Shown here piece by piece: positions 1-8,334 of a stretch of DNA of 64,000 nt; the stretch's first letter is position 1, and each line of letters starts with the position of its first letter. Source of the DNA: Achromobacter deleyi (GTDB lineage Bacteria; Pseudomonadota; Gammaproteobacteria; Burkholderiales; Burkholderiaceae_B); NCBI RefSeq assembly GCF_016127315.1, contig NZ_CP065997.1:3534001-3598000 (forward strand), in the 5' to 3' direction. The notes below the pieces were generated by a model. That model was not told the DNA's origin, did not search any database, and was given only the letters and a program-made list of their open reading frames with translations. Both the position numbers and the translations under genes were made by a program.

Positions 1-50
1 CCGTGCAGGCGCCTGGCGCATAAGCCGCGGTCAGCCGCGCCGCGCCTGGC

Positions 51-800
51 TCAATCCTTGACGCGTTCCTGGAATGCGCACAGCCCCGCCTCGCAGCGGT
101 AGCGGTTCATGCGCAGCCCGCCGTAATCGTCGACGTTGCCCAGCATCAGCTCGCGCAGGCCGGGCGGCAGGTCGACCTTCAGCGCCCGCTCCGAAAACGG
201 CGCCAGCATCGTCGGCGAGTCGAAGCCGTGCAGCGGCTGCTTGCGGTCCAGTCCCAGCCAGATCACCGTGACGTGATACGGGGTTGGGTTCTTCAGCGTC
301 AGCGTGCCGGCGGCGGCCCGCGCCTGCACGCTGCGTTCGGGCGCCACGTCCTCGCCATCCTTGCCCAGGCCGGCCGGCCGCAGGAACAGCTTCAGCTGGC
401 TCTGCGTCGTCAATTGCAGCAGGCTGGCGTTCTTGTCTTCCGGCTCCGGCGGGATTTCGCGCACGACGAAATAGAACAGGCTCTCGCGGTCCTGCGGCAG
501 GCGGTCGAGCGCGGCGCGGTTCATCTGCGTGATGCGCACCTGCGCCTTCTTGCCGGGGTCGAGGCGCTGCAGCGGCGGCAGCGCCAGCAGGTCGTTGCTG
601 GTCTTGCCGTCCTGGTCCTCGATCCAGGACTGCGCCAGGTACGGCTTGCCGCCGCTTTCGTTGGTCAGCACGACGGACACCGATTTCTGGTTGGCGCCCA
701 TGATGACGCGGGTGCGGTCGACGTTGACCGCCGCCTGGTTCGTCATGGGCCACGCCAGCAGGGCGCCAAGAAGGGGGGCTGCCAGGAGGTTGGTTTTCAT
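51..800 (-). CDS. Fimbrial periplasmic chaperone (PapD/FimC family)
   Basis: A 249-residue protein. The start was set at MKTNLLAAPLLG, which begins a clean Sec signal peptide (roughly residues 1-23, ending near NQA); the reading frame is open to 917 but that extension is unlike a chaperone and overlaps the usher. The mature part starts VNVDRTRVIM and shows the PapD-type features: an early Arg in the RxRVI segment, a region rich in N-x-x-x-L residues around QITQMNRAALDRLPQDRESLFYFVVREIP cut short here, and a second Ig-like half ending in the basic/aromatic segment. Family role: folds pilus subunits in the periplasm by donor-strand complementation and delivers them to the usher. It lies 82 bases downstream of the usher, last visible gene of the fimbrial operon; a tip adhesin could lie beyond the window edge. 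Confidence 0.9.
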   Translation of the reverse strand: MKTNLLAAPLLGALLAWPMTNQAAVNVDRTRVIMGANQKSVSVVLTNESGGKPYLAQSWIEDQDGKTSNDLLALPPLQRLDPGKKAQVRITQMNRAALDRLPQDRESLFYFVVREIPPEPEDKNASLLQLTTQSQLKLFLRPAGLGKDGEDVAPERSVQARAAAGTLTLKNPTPYHVTVIWLGLDRKQPLHGFDSPTMLAPFSERALKVDLPPGLRELMLGNVDDYGGLRMNRYRCEAGLCAFQERVKD

Positions 801-882
801 GTGTGCGCGCTCAAGTGGAGAGGGGGTATCGGAATCGCCGCGGGCCAGGGCCTGTGCGAGGCTCTTGTCGTGTGAACAGCCC

Positions 883-3372
883 CTAGCGGCAGGGCAGCGG
901 TTTCGGTCCGTCGGCAAGCGCCGCCGGGTCGGGCAGCGCCAGGCGGCATTCCTTTTCGCCGCCCCAGGTCACCGTCAGCGCGTCGCGGTCTTCCGCCTCC
1001 ACGCCGCTCAGGTACACCAGCCCGCCGTCGCCCACCATGCCGGCCGTGCGGCCGGTGCGGGTGGACAGCACCAGCGCGCCCAGCGGCGGGCGGCCGCCAT
1101 CGGCCAGCTGCACGTTGCCCAGGATCTGTTCGCCCTGGCTGGCGCGGACGCGTGAATAGCCGATGGCGCCTTCGGTCAGCACCTGACTGATGATCGAGTC
1201 GAGCACGTCAACGTCGTCGGGCAGCGCATTGACATCCACCGACACGGCGCTCTCGTGATAACTCGAGACGCCGTTGACGACGGCGATGCCGAAGCGGTTG
1301 GTGACGGCGTTGCCGTTGTCCACCGCGATGCCGCCGATGCCATCGGTGTCGATCATCATGCGCGGCTCATTGCCGGCGGCCGGCGGGCCCAGCGCCACGC
1401 CCTTGGCCGTGGCCGTCACCGAGCCATACCAGTTCAGGCCGATGTTGCGGTACTGCCCCGGCTGCAATGCGAAATCGGCGCCGGCGCGGCCGTACGGCGT
1501 GCGGCCCTGGAGGTTGCCGCTCAGGCTCTGGTGCTGCGCGTCACCGCCGCGGGTGTTGCCGGCGTTGACGTTCCAGGTGACGTTCGGGCTGGTGTAGTCG
1601 GTGTAGCCGATGGTCTGCTGCAGGCGGTCCTGGCCGCTGCGTTGGTAGCCGTAGCTGAGCTGACGGTTGTCGCCCAGCGGGATGCTGAGGGACGCGTAGA
1701 CCTGGTTCTCGGTCTGGCCGGACAGGGTCTGGCTGCGCGCCAGCGACAGCGACATATTGACGTTGCGCAGCGGGCCGAAGCTGGCGCTCTTGCTGAGCGA
1801 GAGCGTGTAGTGGTTGTTGACGCCGTCGTGCCAGTAGTTCTGGCGGCTCAGGGACAGCGCCACGCTCATGTCGAACGCCCGCAGGTACTGGCTGTAGGAC
1901 ACGGTATAGCTCTGCTTCTCCGAGCGAAAGGATTCGCCGCGAAACGCCGAGCGTGCGATGTAGTCCTGCAGCGACAGGAAATGCTGGCCCGAGAAGCGGT
2001 AACCCATGAACGCCACCGTGCTGCTCAGTTCGTCGAAGGTCTTGGCGTAGTTGACGCGGTAGCTGTAGTCGGTGCGGCGCGGCGCCGATGAATAGGGCAG
2101 GCGTGCGTCCGAGCGCGTGACGTCGGCGGACACCGCGCCCAGCACGCCCAGGTTCTGGCCGACGCCGAGCGCCAGCGCCTGGTAGCCGCCATGGGTGGCG
2201 ATCAGGCCGCCATAGAAAGAGGTGTCGTTGAACGCGCCCCAGGTGGCCTCGCCCAGCACGAAGCCAGGCGCGATCGTGTGGTTGTTGCTGTGGCCGCCGA
2301 ACAGCGGACGCCCCGCCGACATCTGGTAGCGCACGCTGCCCTTGCGCGTCATGAAGGGCACGTTGGCGGTGGTGATCTGCCAGGTGCGCCTGGTGCCGTC
2401 GCTTTCTTCGACCGTCACGTCCAGGTTGCCGCTCAGGTTCTGGCTCAGCGCCGGCAGCACGAACGGGCCGGGCGACACGCGGGTCTGGTACAGCAGCCGG
2501 CCCTTCTGGGTGACGGTGACCTGGGCGTTGCTGTTGGCGATGCCGCTGACCTGCGGCGCGTAGCCCTGCAGCGACGGCGGCAGCATGCGTTCGTCGCTGG
2601 CCAGGGTCACGCCGGCGAAGCGGAACGAATCGAAGATGGCGGACGACAGGTAGGTCTGGCCCAGCGTCAGCTTGGCGCCCCATTGCGGCAGCGGCCGGAA
2701 CAGGTAGGTCTGCGGCAGCGTGAAGCGCGCCATCGACTGGCCGCCGTTGTCGTAGCGGTTGTACTGGTAATCGCTGCGCAGGCGCCAGGCGCCGAGGTTC
2801 AGGCCGGCGGTGCCGTACAACGTGTAGCTGGATGCGGCGACGCCCTGCTGCGGCATGTGGCGGTTGGCCAGCAGGTTGTAGTCCAGGATCACGCCGTTCA
2901 CCCCGTTGCTCCAGCGCGCCGGCGGCACCCAGTCGGGGTCCTGGTACTGCAGCCAGGCCTGCGGCACGGTCAGCGTCAGCGATTGGTGTTCAGCGTTGTA
3001 GTCGACGCGGCTGTCGGCGGTGGCGAGGTCGATGCAGGGGCCGCCCTGGGCGGCGTTGACCTGGGCCAGGCGGGCGGCCGCTTCGTCCTTGAGCGACAGC
3101 ATGTCGATCATGGCCGGCGTGACACAGAACACCGTGCCGTCGCCGATGACGGGCACGGCCTGGACCGGATAACGGGCCTGGATCAGGCGTTGGTTCAGAT
3201 AGAAATCGACCAGGTAGGCGCCGGGCAGGACGTAGCCTTCGTGGCTGAAGCGCGACAGGTCGATGTTGCCTCTGTCTTTGGTATTGAGAAACCCGCTGCT
3301 GAATTCGGTGGCTTGCGCGGACAGCGCGAGGGTACTGAGAGCCAGGAACGAAACCAAACGGGGCAGGATCAT
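883..3372 (-). CDS. Outer-membrane fimbrial usher (FimD/PapC family)
   Basis: 829 residues, the usual length for ushers. Signal peptide MILPRLVSFLALSTLALSAQA, followed by the N-terminal chaperone-binding domain beginning FSSGFLNT, with the family's habit of FLN/DLSRF near the mature start. A conserved plug/beta-barrel region follows (GRPLFGGHS, WGAFNDTSFYGGL, YSQYLRAFDMSVALSLSRQNYW), then the C-terminal domain with GNVQLADGGRPPLGA and a terminal pair of cysteines (CRLALP...LPCR). It forms the outer-membrane pore that selects chaperone-subunit complexes and assembles the fimbria. Transcribed after the major subunit gene with a 171-base gap that contains a GC stem-loop. Confidence 0.95.
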   Translation of the reverse strand: MILPRLVSFLALSTLALSAQATEFSSGFLNTKDRGNIDLSRFSHEGYVLPGAYLVDFYLNQRLIQARYPVQAVPVIGDGTVFCVTPAMIDMLSLKDEAAARLAQVNAAQGGPCIDLATADSRVDYNAEHQSLTLTVPQAWLQYQDPDWVPPARWSNGVNGVILDYNLLANRHMPQQGVAASSYTLYGTAGLNLGAWRLRSDYQYNRYDNGGQSMARFTLPQTYLFRPLPQWGAKLTLGQTYLSSAIFDSFRFAGVTLASDERMLPPSLQGYAPQVSGIANSNAQVTVTQKGRLLYQTRVSPGPFVLPALSQNLSGNLDVTVEESDGTRRTWQITTANVPFMTRKGSVRYQMSAGRPLFGGHSNNHTIAPGFVLGEATWGAFNDTSFYGGLIATHGGYQALALGVGQNLGVLGAVSADVTRSDARLPYSSAPRRTDYSYRVNYAKTFDELSSTVAFMGYRFSGQHFLSLQDYIARSAFRGESFRSEKQSYTVSYSQYLRAFDMSVALSLSRQNYWHDGVNNHYTLSLSKSASFGPLRNVNMSLSLARSQTLSGQTENQVYASLSIPLGDNRQLSYGYQRSGQDRLQQTIGYTDYTSPNVTWNVNAGNTRGGDAQHQSLSGNLQGRTPYGRAGADFALQPGQYRNIGLNWYGSVTATAKGVALGPPAAGNEPRMMIDTDGIGGIAVDNGNAVTNRFGIAVVNGVSSYHESAVSVDVNALPDDVDVLDSIISQVLTEGAIGYSRVRASQGEQILGNVQLADGGRPPLGALVLSTRTGRTAGMVGDGGLVYLSGVEAEDRDALTVTWGGEKECRLALPDPAALADGPKPLPCR

Positions 3373-3479
3373 GATATCTGTTGCCGAGTCTCCGGCATGA
3401 AGGGGTGCCGGACAGCTTCGGCGTCGATGCGGCGCGTGGTGGCTCGCGTCGGAATGGATTCGCGTGCGAACGCCCGGAT

Positions 3480-3508
3480 CACCCCGCCGCCACAGGGGCG
3501 ACGGGGTT
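3480..3508 (-). promoter_or_regulatory. Stem-loop between fimbrial subunit and usher genes
   Basis: Ten-base arms (3482-3491 and 3497-3506) with one G-T wobble enclose a five-base loop, giving a very GC-rich hairpin without a following U run. In other chaperone-usher operons an intercistronic hairpin keeps subunit mRNA more abundant than usher mRNA; the same role here is inference from position. Confidence 0.4.
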
Positions 3509-3543
3509 CACGCGCGCAACGACGCGAGGTGACCTGCGGCGGG

Positions 3544-4101
3544 TCAGCTGTAGGTCAACGTGAACACGACCTGGGCGCCGACCTTGCCCGCGGTGGCGGC
3601 GGTGGTACCGGTGTTGATCAACCTGACGCCGTAACGCAGCGTGTTGAGATTGCCGGCCGCCAGGGTTTGTTCGGCGGTCGGGGTGGAGGTGATGACCTTG
3701 CCGGCGTTGTCGACGATCTGGATGCCGACGTTCGTGGCGCCGTTCGGGGCCGTGTTCGTCAGGATGGCCTTGCTGGCGTCCGAGAACGTACCGGCGAAGC
3801 TGATCTTGAGCTTGTTCAGCTGCGGTGTGGCGGGTGTGCCGGCGGTCGTGAAGTTGCAGCCGGTCAGGTGGATCTCGATCGGCAAGGTGGCCGAGGTGGC
3901 GTTCGTCGTGGTCAGATCGTTCTTGGAAATCTGGCCAAGGTCGATGGTCTGGTTCAGGTCCGCGGCCGGGATGCTGCACGGCGCATCGAGGACCGAGCCG
4001 GTGAACGTGATGGTGCCCTGGCCGAAGTCGGCGGCGAATGCCGCGGCCGGGCCGATCAGGGCGGCGGCAGTGGCGGTGGCGAGAAGCGTTTTCTTGAGCA
4101 T
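3544..4101 (-). CDS. Major fimbrial subunit (type 1 pilin family)
   Basis: 185 residues. Start chosen at MLKKTLLATATAAALIG, a typical Sec signal peptide cleaved near AFA-ADFGQG; the open frame upstream to 4263 lacks signal-peptide character. The mature protein has the pilin landmarks: GTITFTGSVLDAPCSI with the first Cys, the second Cys in LTGCNFT, and a C-terminal segment ending in the penultimate-Tyr motif VVFTLTYS used for donor-strand exchange. It is the first gene of the operon with usher and chaperone behind it. No homopolymeric C tract of the Bordetella fim phase-variation type is seen immediately upstream. Confidence 0.92.
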   Translation of the reverse strand: MLKKTLLATATAAALIGPAAAFAADFGQGTITFTGSVLDAPCSIPAADLNQTIDLGQISKNDLTTTNATSATLPIEIHLTGCNFTTAGTPATPQLNKLKISFAGTFSDASKAILTNTAPNGATNVGIQIVDNAGKVITSTPTAEQTLAAGNLNTLRYGVRLINTGTTAATAGKVGAQVVFTLTYS

Positions 4102-4464
4102 GGATAGTCCTTCTTGATATCCGTGGGAGGGTTGGCCCGCGCTGACTGCCGCGCGGTGGTTGAGGAAATCGAAAGGGCATGGCGGCGCGGCGCGCGTCGG
4201 CATGCCGGCGCCGGTCGGGCGTTCACGGGCGGCGCCGGGGCATCCGCGGAGCGGGCGAGCCATGACGGTCAGGCGTAGGAGACGAGGGCGGCGAGGGCGC
4301 GGTCAGCGCGCCACTGCGAGGCGTCGGCGTGAGAGCCGGACGCGATGCCGAACAGTGTTGCGCGGCGGCCCGGAGACGCCCCGGCCATGGCGAAGGACGG
4401 ACGCGCCGCGGGCGCGCAGATCCATGCCTGTCGGGCGTGGGGAGGGATATGAGAGGTTTTCATC

Positions 4465-4482
4465 ATGCAAGCGATCTTGCAT
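4465..4482. promoter_or_regulatory. Inverted repeat ATGCAAG-N4-CTTGCAT, possible operator
   Basis: Perfect 7-base arms around CGAT in a locally AT-rich patch about 360 bases upstream of the pilin start. It has the form of a dimeric regulator site; which protein binds is unknown. Confidence 0.35.
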
Positions 4483-4526
4483 GGGGCCGATTATCTGAGC
4501 GTTAACACGGCCAGGGGCGGAGAATG

Positions 4527-4545
4527 CGGCCGCGTAGCGCGGCCG
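4527..4545. repeat. GC-rich stem-loop near the end of the permease gene
   Basis: CGGCCGCG-TAG-CGCGGCCG, perfect 8-base arms, no T run on either side. It may help end transcription of the permease gene (stop at 4614) but is not a canonical intrinsic terminator. Confidence 0.3.
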
Positions 4546-4613
4546 TCATGCAGTGAGAATACGCCAACGCGGCGGGCGACCCCGCGGCGGGCGACCTCGC
4601 GTCTGCGGACGGA

Positions 4614-5408
4614 TCAGGCGCGCCAGGCGAGCACGGCGGCGACCGCCACGCAGACCACGGCGAAAACCCGTTGCAGCACGGCCTGCGGCACGCGCGGCGC
4701 CAGCGTGCGGCCCGCCACCATGCCGGCGATGGCGGCGCCGACGAAGGCCCATTGCGCGGCGGTCAGCGTCAGGCCATGCAGCAGCGCGGAGCCGACCGTG
4801 GCGGCCGACACCAGCGCGATCACCATGAGCGAGGTGGAAACGATGCTGATCATGCGCGCGTCGCTGAAGTGCGTCAGCGCCGGCACGATGATGAAGCCGC
4901 CGCCCACGCCCAGCATGCCGGTGCACAGGCCTGACACGGCGCCGATGGCACCGAGGGTGGCGGCGGTCAGGCGGTTCCAGACGAAGCGGCCGGTCTCGGG
5001 CGAGAGCCGGCAGGCCTTGGGCGGGGGCTCTGCCGCGCCCTGCGCGGCGGCGCGGTGGCGCGACTGCTGCACCATGCGCGCGGCCACCAGCAGCATCACC
5101 GCCGCAAAAGTCAGACTAAGCCAATGCGGCGGCAGGCGGTGCGCCAGCGACAATCCCAATGGTGCGGTCAACGCGCCCACCGCGGCCATCAGCATGGCGG
5201 CCTTGTAGCGCACCAGGCCGCGCATCAGGCCCTGCAGGGCGCCAACCGCCGACGCGATGCCCACGGCGATCAACGCCACCGGCGCCGCCTGCGTCAGCGT
5301 CAGGCCCAGTCCGAACATCAGCGCGGGCACGGCCAGGATGCCTCCGCCGGCGCCGGTCAGGCCAAGGGAGACGCCGATGCACAGCCCCAGCAGGGTCGCG
5401 GTCATCAT
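4614..5408 (-). CDS. TauE/SafE family membrane permease (sulfite/organosulfur export type)
   Basis: 264 residues, almost wholly hydrophobic, with the duplicated family signature: GLTGAGGGILAVPALMFGLG near the N terminus and GMLGVGGGFIIVPALTHF near residue 170, each at the start of a four-helix repeat. The family moves sulfite, sulfoacetate or related small anions across the inner membrane, or acts as a general small-anion permease; the substrate cannot be read from sequence. Two adjacent ATG codons are possible starts. It is divergent from a response regulator gene across a 69-base AT-rich region, so regulation by that two-component pair is a reasonable inference. Confidence 0.88.
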   Translation of the reverse strand: MMTATLLGLCIGVSLGLTGAGGGILAVPALMFGLGLTLTQAAPVALIAVGIASAVGALQGLMRGLVRYKAAMLMAAVGALTAPLGLSLAHRLPPHWLSLTFAAVMLLVAARMVQQSRHRAAAQGAAEPPPKACRLSPETGRFVWNRLTAATLGAIGAVSGLCTGMLGVGGGFIIVPALTHFSDARMISIVSTSLMVIALVSAATVGSALLHGLTLTAAQWAFVGAAIAGMVAGRTLAPRVPQAVLQRVFAVVCVAVAAVLAWRA

Positions 5409-5455
5409 TATTAATTACTTTTAGAAATTAACTTATTACTTCTAATAAGTATAAC
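5409..5455. promoter_or_regulatory. AT-rich divergent promoter with palindromes
   Basis: A strikingly AT-rich patch in GC-rich surroundings separating the permease and regulator genes. It contains ACTTATT-N6-AATAAGT (5431-5450) and a weaker TTAATT/AATTAA pair just left of it. These look like a bidirectional promoter with operator repeats, possibly for the adjacent response regulator. Confidence 0.5.
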
Positions 5456-5477
5456 GTGCCGGGACGGGATTTCTGCG

Positions 5478-6143
5478 ATGCGGATTTTGTTGGTCGAGGA
5501 TGACGCTTCCATCGCGCTGGCCATCCAGGCCGGACTGGGGCTGCAAGGGTTCGGGGTCGATGCCGTCGGCAGCCTGCGGCAGGCCGATCTGGCGGTGCAG
5601 ACGTCGCACTTCGGCGCCTGTGTGCTGGACCTTGGCCTGCCCGATGGCGACGGCATGGCGCTGCTGGCCCGGTGGCGGGCGCGGCGCCTGAACCTGCCGG
5701 TGCTGGTGCTGACGGCCCGCTCGGCGGTGCCGCAGCGGGTCGACGCGCTGCGCGCCGGCGCCGACGACTACGTCCTCAAGCCGTTCGACCTGGACGAACT
5801 GGGCGCGCGCCTGCAGGCGCTGATGCGGCGGACCGCCGGGCACACCACCGACCGCATCGAGCACGGCCGCCTGACGCTGTTCGTGTCGCGCGGCGAGGTG
5901 CTGCTGGACGGCAAGCGCATCACGCTGCAGCGGCGCGAGCTGACGCTGCTCAAGACGCTGCTGCAGCATCCCGGGCAGATCCTCACCATGGATCAGTTGC
6001 GCGACAGCCTGTACGGCTTTGACGACCGGGTCGAGAGCAACGCCGTCAATGTCCACATCCACAAGCTGCGCCGCAAGCTCGGCGCCGATCTGATCGAGAC
6101 CGTGCGCGGCTGGGGCTACCGGCTGGGGATGCCGGCGCCATGA
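5478..6143 (+). CDS. OmpR/PhoB-family response regulator (QseB/TctD-like)
   Basis: 221 residues. Receiver domain 1-115 with the acidic pocket in LVEDD, phospho-acceptor Asp51 (VLDLGLPDGDG), Thr79 and Lys101 (VLKPFD). The C-terminal winged-helix domain carries LTLFVSRGEVLLDGKRITL, the recognition region and the typical ending VRGWGYRLG. It is a cytoplasmic DNA-binding regulator phosphorylated by the partner kinase, whose start overlaps this stop by ATGA at 6140-6143. The signal is unknown; the divergent permease gene is an obvious candidate target. Confidence 0.95.
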   Translation: MRILLVEDDASIALAIQAGLGLQGFGVDAVGSLRQADLAVQTSHFGACVLDLGLPDGDGMALLARWRARRLNLPVLVLTARSAVPQRVDALRAGADDYVLKPFDLDELGARLQALMRRTAGHTTDRIEHGRLTLFVSRGEVLLDGKRITLQRRELTLLKTLLQHPGQILTMDQLRDSLYGFDDRVESNAVNVHIHKLRRKLGADLIETVRGWGYRLGMPAP

Positions 6144-7330
6144 GCCTGCGCGCGCGCCTGTCGCTGTTGCTGGGCGCGGTCTGGCTGGTGGTCGGCGGCG
6201 CCGTCACGCTGGGGATGTTCGAGCACGCCAGCGCCACGCTGGACGCGGCGCTGGAGGCGGCGTCGCTGGGGTCTGGCTCGCCCGGGCAGGCGGACGCCAC
6301 CGGGCGCACCTACGCCGTCGACGCCGAGGGCCTGCGCGTCGCCACGGCTGGCCACACGGACATCCGCGCGGCGCTGCGCCGCGAAATGGCCTGGACCGCG
6401 CTGCTGCCCGGCGTGGCGGGCCTGCTGGTGGGCTTCGCGCTGCTGTGGTTCGGCGTCGGCCGCGGCCTGGCGGTGGTCGAAGGGTTGCGCCGCCGGCTGG
6501 CGTGCGAAGAGCCGTGGTCGGCGCGCGACCTGCCGGGCCCCAACGTGCCGCGCGAACTCGTGCCTTTCACGCAGACGCTGGCGCACCTGTCGCGGCGCAT
6601 GGAGGACATGCTGCTGCGCGAACGGCATTTCTCGGATCACGCGGCGCACGAGATGCGTTCGCCGGTGACGGCGATCAAGGCGCACCTGCAGGTGCTGCAA
6701 CGCCTGCCGGCGATGGCCGGCGATCCGGCCAGCCGCCAGGCGGTCGCGCATGCGCTGCAGGGCACCGCGCGGCTCGAACGCCTGATCGAGCAATTGCTGA
6801 TGCTGGCGCGCGCCGACGGCGCTGACGCCGACGCGGCCTGCGACGCGCTCGTGGTGCTGGCGCGGGTGGCCGGCCGCAAGCCGGCGCGGGTGCGCTGGCA
6901 CCTGCCCGCCAGCCAGCCCTGGGTGGCGTTGCCGGATGCGCTGCTCGATTGCGCGGTGCGCAACCTGGTGGACAACGCGCTCAAGTATTCGCCGGCGCAG
7001 GTCGATGTCGAGGTCCACGTCTCGATCGTGGCGGCCAATCTGGTGGTGACGGTGCTGGACCGCGGGCCGGGGCTGACCCCGGCGCAATGCGCGCGGGCGG
7101 TCGAGCCTTTCTGGCGCGGCGGGCGCCAGGGCGAGGGCGCGGGCCTGGGGCTGTCGATCGTGGCCGCCATCGCGCGGCGCCACGGCGGCACGCTGGCGCT
7201 GGAGTCGGCGCCGGGCGCGGGCCTGCGCTGCCGCCTGGGCGTGCCGCTGGCCCAGGCCGCCGGCCTCAGTCCCAGGAGCGCGAATAGCGGTGATCGAGAA
7301 ACAGCTCGGGCAGGCCCGACACCTGCTTGA
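6140..7330 (+). CDS. Sensor histidine kinase, partner of the upstream response regulator
   Basis: 396 residues. Two membrane segments (about 7-28 and 88-108) bracket a short periplasmic loop of about 60 residues. A HAMP-like linker follows, then the phospho-acceptor His170 in the DHAAHEMRSPVTAIK motif, the N box RNLVDNALKYS, the G boxes DRGPGL and GAGLGLSIVAAI. The start overlaps the regulator stop (ATGA), so the two are translationally coupled. The last 65 bases overlap, tail to tail, the 3' end of the ParB-like gene on the other strand; the extra C-terminal tail (SPRSANSGDRE) may be non-essential. Confidence 0.93.
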   Translation: MSLRARLSLLLGAVWLVVGGAVTLGMFEHASATLDAALEAASLGSGSPGQADATGRTYAVDAEGLRVATAGHTDIRAALRREMAWTALLPGVAGLLVGFALLWFGVGRGLAVVEGLRRRLACEEPWSARDLPGPNVPRELVPFTQTLAHLSRRMEDMLLRERHFSDHAAHEMRSPVTAIKAHLQVLQRLPAMAGDPASRQAVAHALQGTARLERLIEQLLMLARADGADADAACDALVVLARVAGRKPARVRWHLPASQPWVALPDALLDCAVRNLVDNALKYSPAQVDVEVHVSIVAANLVVTVLDRGPGLTPAQCARAVEPFWRGGRQGEGAGLGLSIVAAIARRHGGTLALESAPGAGLRCRLGVPLAQAAGLSPRSANSGDRETARAGPTPA

Positions 7331-7907
7331 AGCGCAGGACCTCGTCGTCGTCCATGCCGAGCTGGCGGGCGATGTCGGCCTCGTTCCAGCCGGCCTTGAG
7401 CAGCCGCACGACGATGTCGGTCATGGGCATCACGCCGTGCACGCCGCGGGCGCGGTTGTGGCGGATGGTGGCGGCGATGCGGTCGGCGGCGCCGGCGCGT
7501 CCGTGACGGATGACGACGATGGGCAGGTAGCCCTGCAGGCGCTGGCGGATGGCGCCTTTCTTCTTGCCCACGCGCTGGCGGTGAAAGCCGTCGACCACGA
7601 CGTATTGGGCCGGGCCGGCCTGGTGCGCGACGATGGGCTGGGTGTAGCCGTCGGCCTCGATCGACAGCTCCAGCAGCCGCATCTCGGGCGGCGCGACGCT
7701 GTTGGGGTTGTAGTCGTTGGCCTCGATCAGGTCGCCGGGGATCCACTGCACGCAGTCGACCGGCTCGGCGGCGAAGGGGCTGTGTTCATGCAGGCACAGG
7801 CGGATCCGGTTGATGGCTTCGATCCGTTGCCGGATCGGCAGGCTGTCCAGTTCGTTGAACAGGGCACGGGCCCGGCTCTCCAGGCTGTCGAGAAGTGGCA
7901 TGCGCAT
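7266..7907 (-). CDS. ParB-like nuclease-fold protein (IbrB-like)
   Basis: 213 residues. Residues about 50-140 form a ParB N-terminal/sulfiredoxin-like domain: a strand WIPGDLIEANDYNPN, the loop EADGYTQPIVAH, and the core motif VVDGFHR at 104-110 that in this fold binds a nucleotide. The C-terminal part, about 160-195, reads as a helix-turn-helix (AGWNEADIARQLGMDDDEVLRF). In E. coli IbrB, a ParB-like protein, is paired with IbrA, a PAPS-reductase-like protein, and the same partner types lie upstream here. It is not a chromosome-partition ParB: it is short and no parA or parS is nearby. The target and activity are not known. Confidence 0.8.
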   Translation of the reverse strand: MRMPLLDSLESRARALFNELDSLPIRQRIEAINRIRLCLHEHSPFAAEPVDCVQWIPGDLIEANDYNPNSVAPPEMRLLELSIEADGYTQPIVAHQAGPAQYVVVDGFHRQRVGKKKGAIRQRLQGYLPIVVIRHGRAGAADRIAATIRHNRARGVHGVMPMTDIVVRLLKAGWNEADIARQLGMDDDEVLRFKQVSGLPELFLDHRYSRSWD

Positions 7908-8334
7908 TCCTTTTCAAGGTGATCCAGTTGCCCCGGGTGCTGTGGGGCTGGAAGCCGTGCGGCTGTAGCAGCGCGGCGCTGTGCCACGGCACGCGCACGG
8001 TGCACGGTTGATCGAGTTCGTCGATGTGGTCGAGCACGCGCTGGCGCAGCGCGCGGAACAGGCCGAGCTGGCGCGCCTCGGGGCGCACGTAGCCATCGCG
8101 GATGCGCACCGCGCCGCTCTGCAGTTCGATGCTGATGAAGCCCAGCACGCGGGCATGGTGGTGACGCCGGACGATGAACCAGCGATGCCGCGGGCCGTCG
8201 TTCAAGGGGTAGCCGCCGCAGTCGCGGCGCACCGTGGCGCTGGCGAAGAAGCGGCCCATCTGCGCGAAGAACGCGGCTTCGTCGTCGTACGAGCGCAGCA
8301 GCAGGAAATCGTAGTGTTTCAGGGGATGCGTCAT
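7786..8334 (-). CDS. GNAT-like protein inside the IbrA/IbrB-like operon
   Basis: 182 residues starting MTHPLKHYDFLLLRSYDD. It resembles a small acetyltransferase fold: a central strand RHRWFIVRRHHHARVLGFISIEL followed by GYVRPEARQLGLFRALRQRVLDHI, where VRPEARQLGLFRAL sits where the acetyl-CoA loop (R/Q-x-x-G-x-A/G) would be, then a C-terminal PHGFQPH motif typical of GNATs. The loop is degenerate, so catalysis is uncertain. Its ATG overlaps the stop of the PP-loop gene (ATGA, 8331-8334). Its 3' end overlaps the ParB-like gene by about 120 bases, an unusually long overlap; the last 40 residues are probably dispensable. Confidence 0.65.
   Translation of the reverse strand: MTHPLKHYDFLLLRSYDDEAAFFAQMGRFFASATVRRDCGGYPLNDGPRHRWFIVRRHHHARVLGFISIELQSGAVRIRDGYVRPEARQLGLFRALRQRVLDHIDELDQPCTVRVPWHSAALLQPHGFQPHSTRGNWITLKRNAHATSRQPGEPGPCPVQRTGQPADPATDRSHQPDPPVPA

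Larger units (their letters stand above)
4102..4613. other. Gene-free stretch upstream of the fimbrial operon
   Basis: About 510 bases between the pilin start and the end of the TauE/SafE gene. It presumably holds the fimbrial promoter and a long leader. Visible structure: a 7-base inverted repeat at 4465-4482, a GC stem-loop at 4527-4545, and a 14-base direct repeat (4568-4581 and 4583-4596). A 65-codon minus-strand frame from 4466 (starting MMKTSHIPPH) is possible but shows no family resemblance and no clear ribosome-binding site. Confidence 0.5.

Noticed and set aside
4269..4466. 65-codon minus-strand frame MMKTSHIPPH... upstream of the pilin gene
   Set aside because: No ribosome-binding site; start lies on the inverted repeat and composition is shadow-like.
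7266..7907. Chromosome-partition ParB
   Set aside because: Too short, no parA or parS, and located next to a PP-loop gene, which points to the IbrB-like group.
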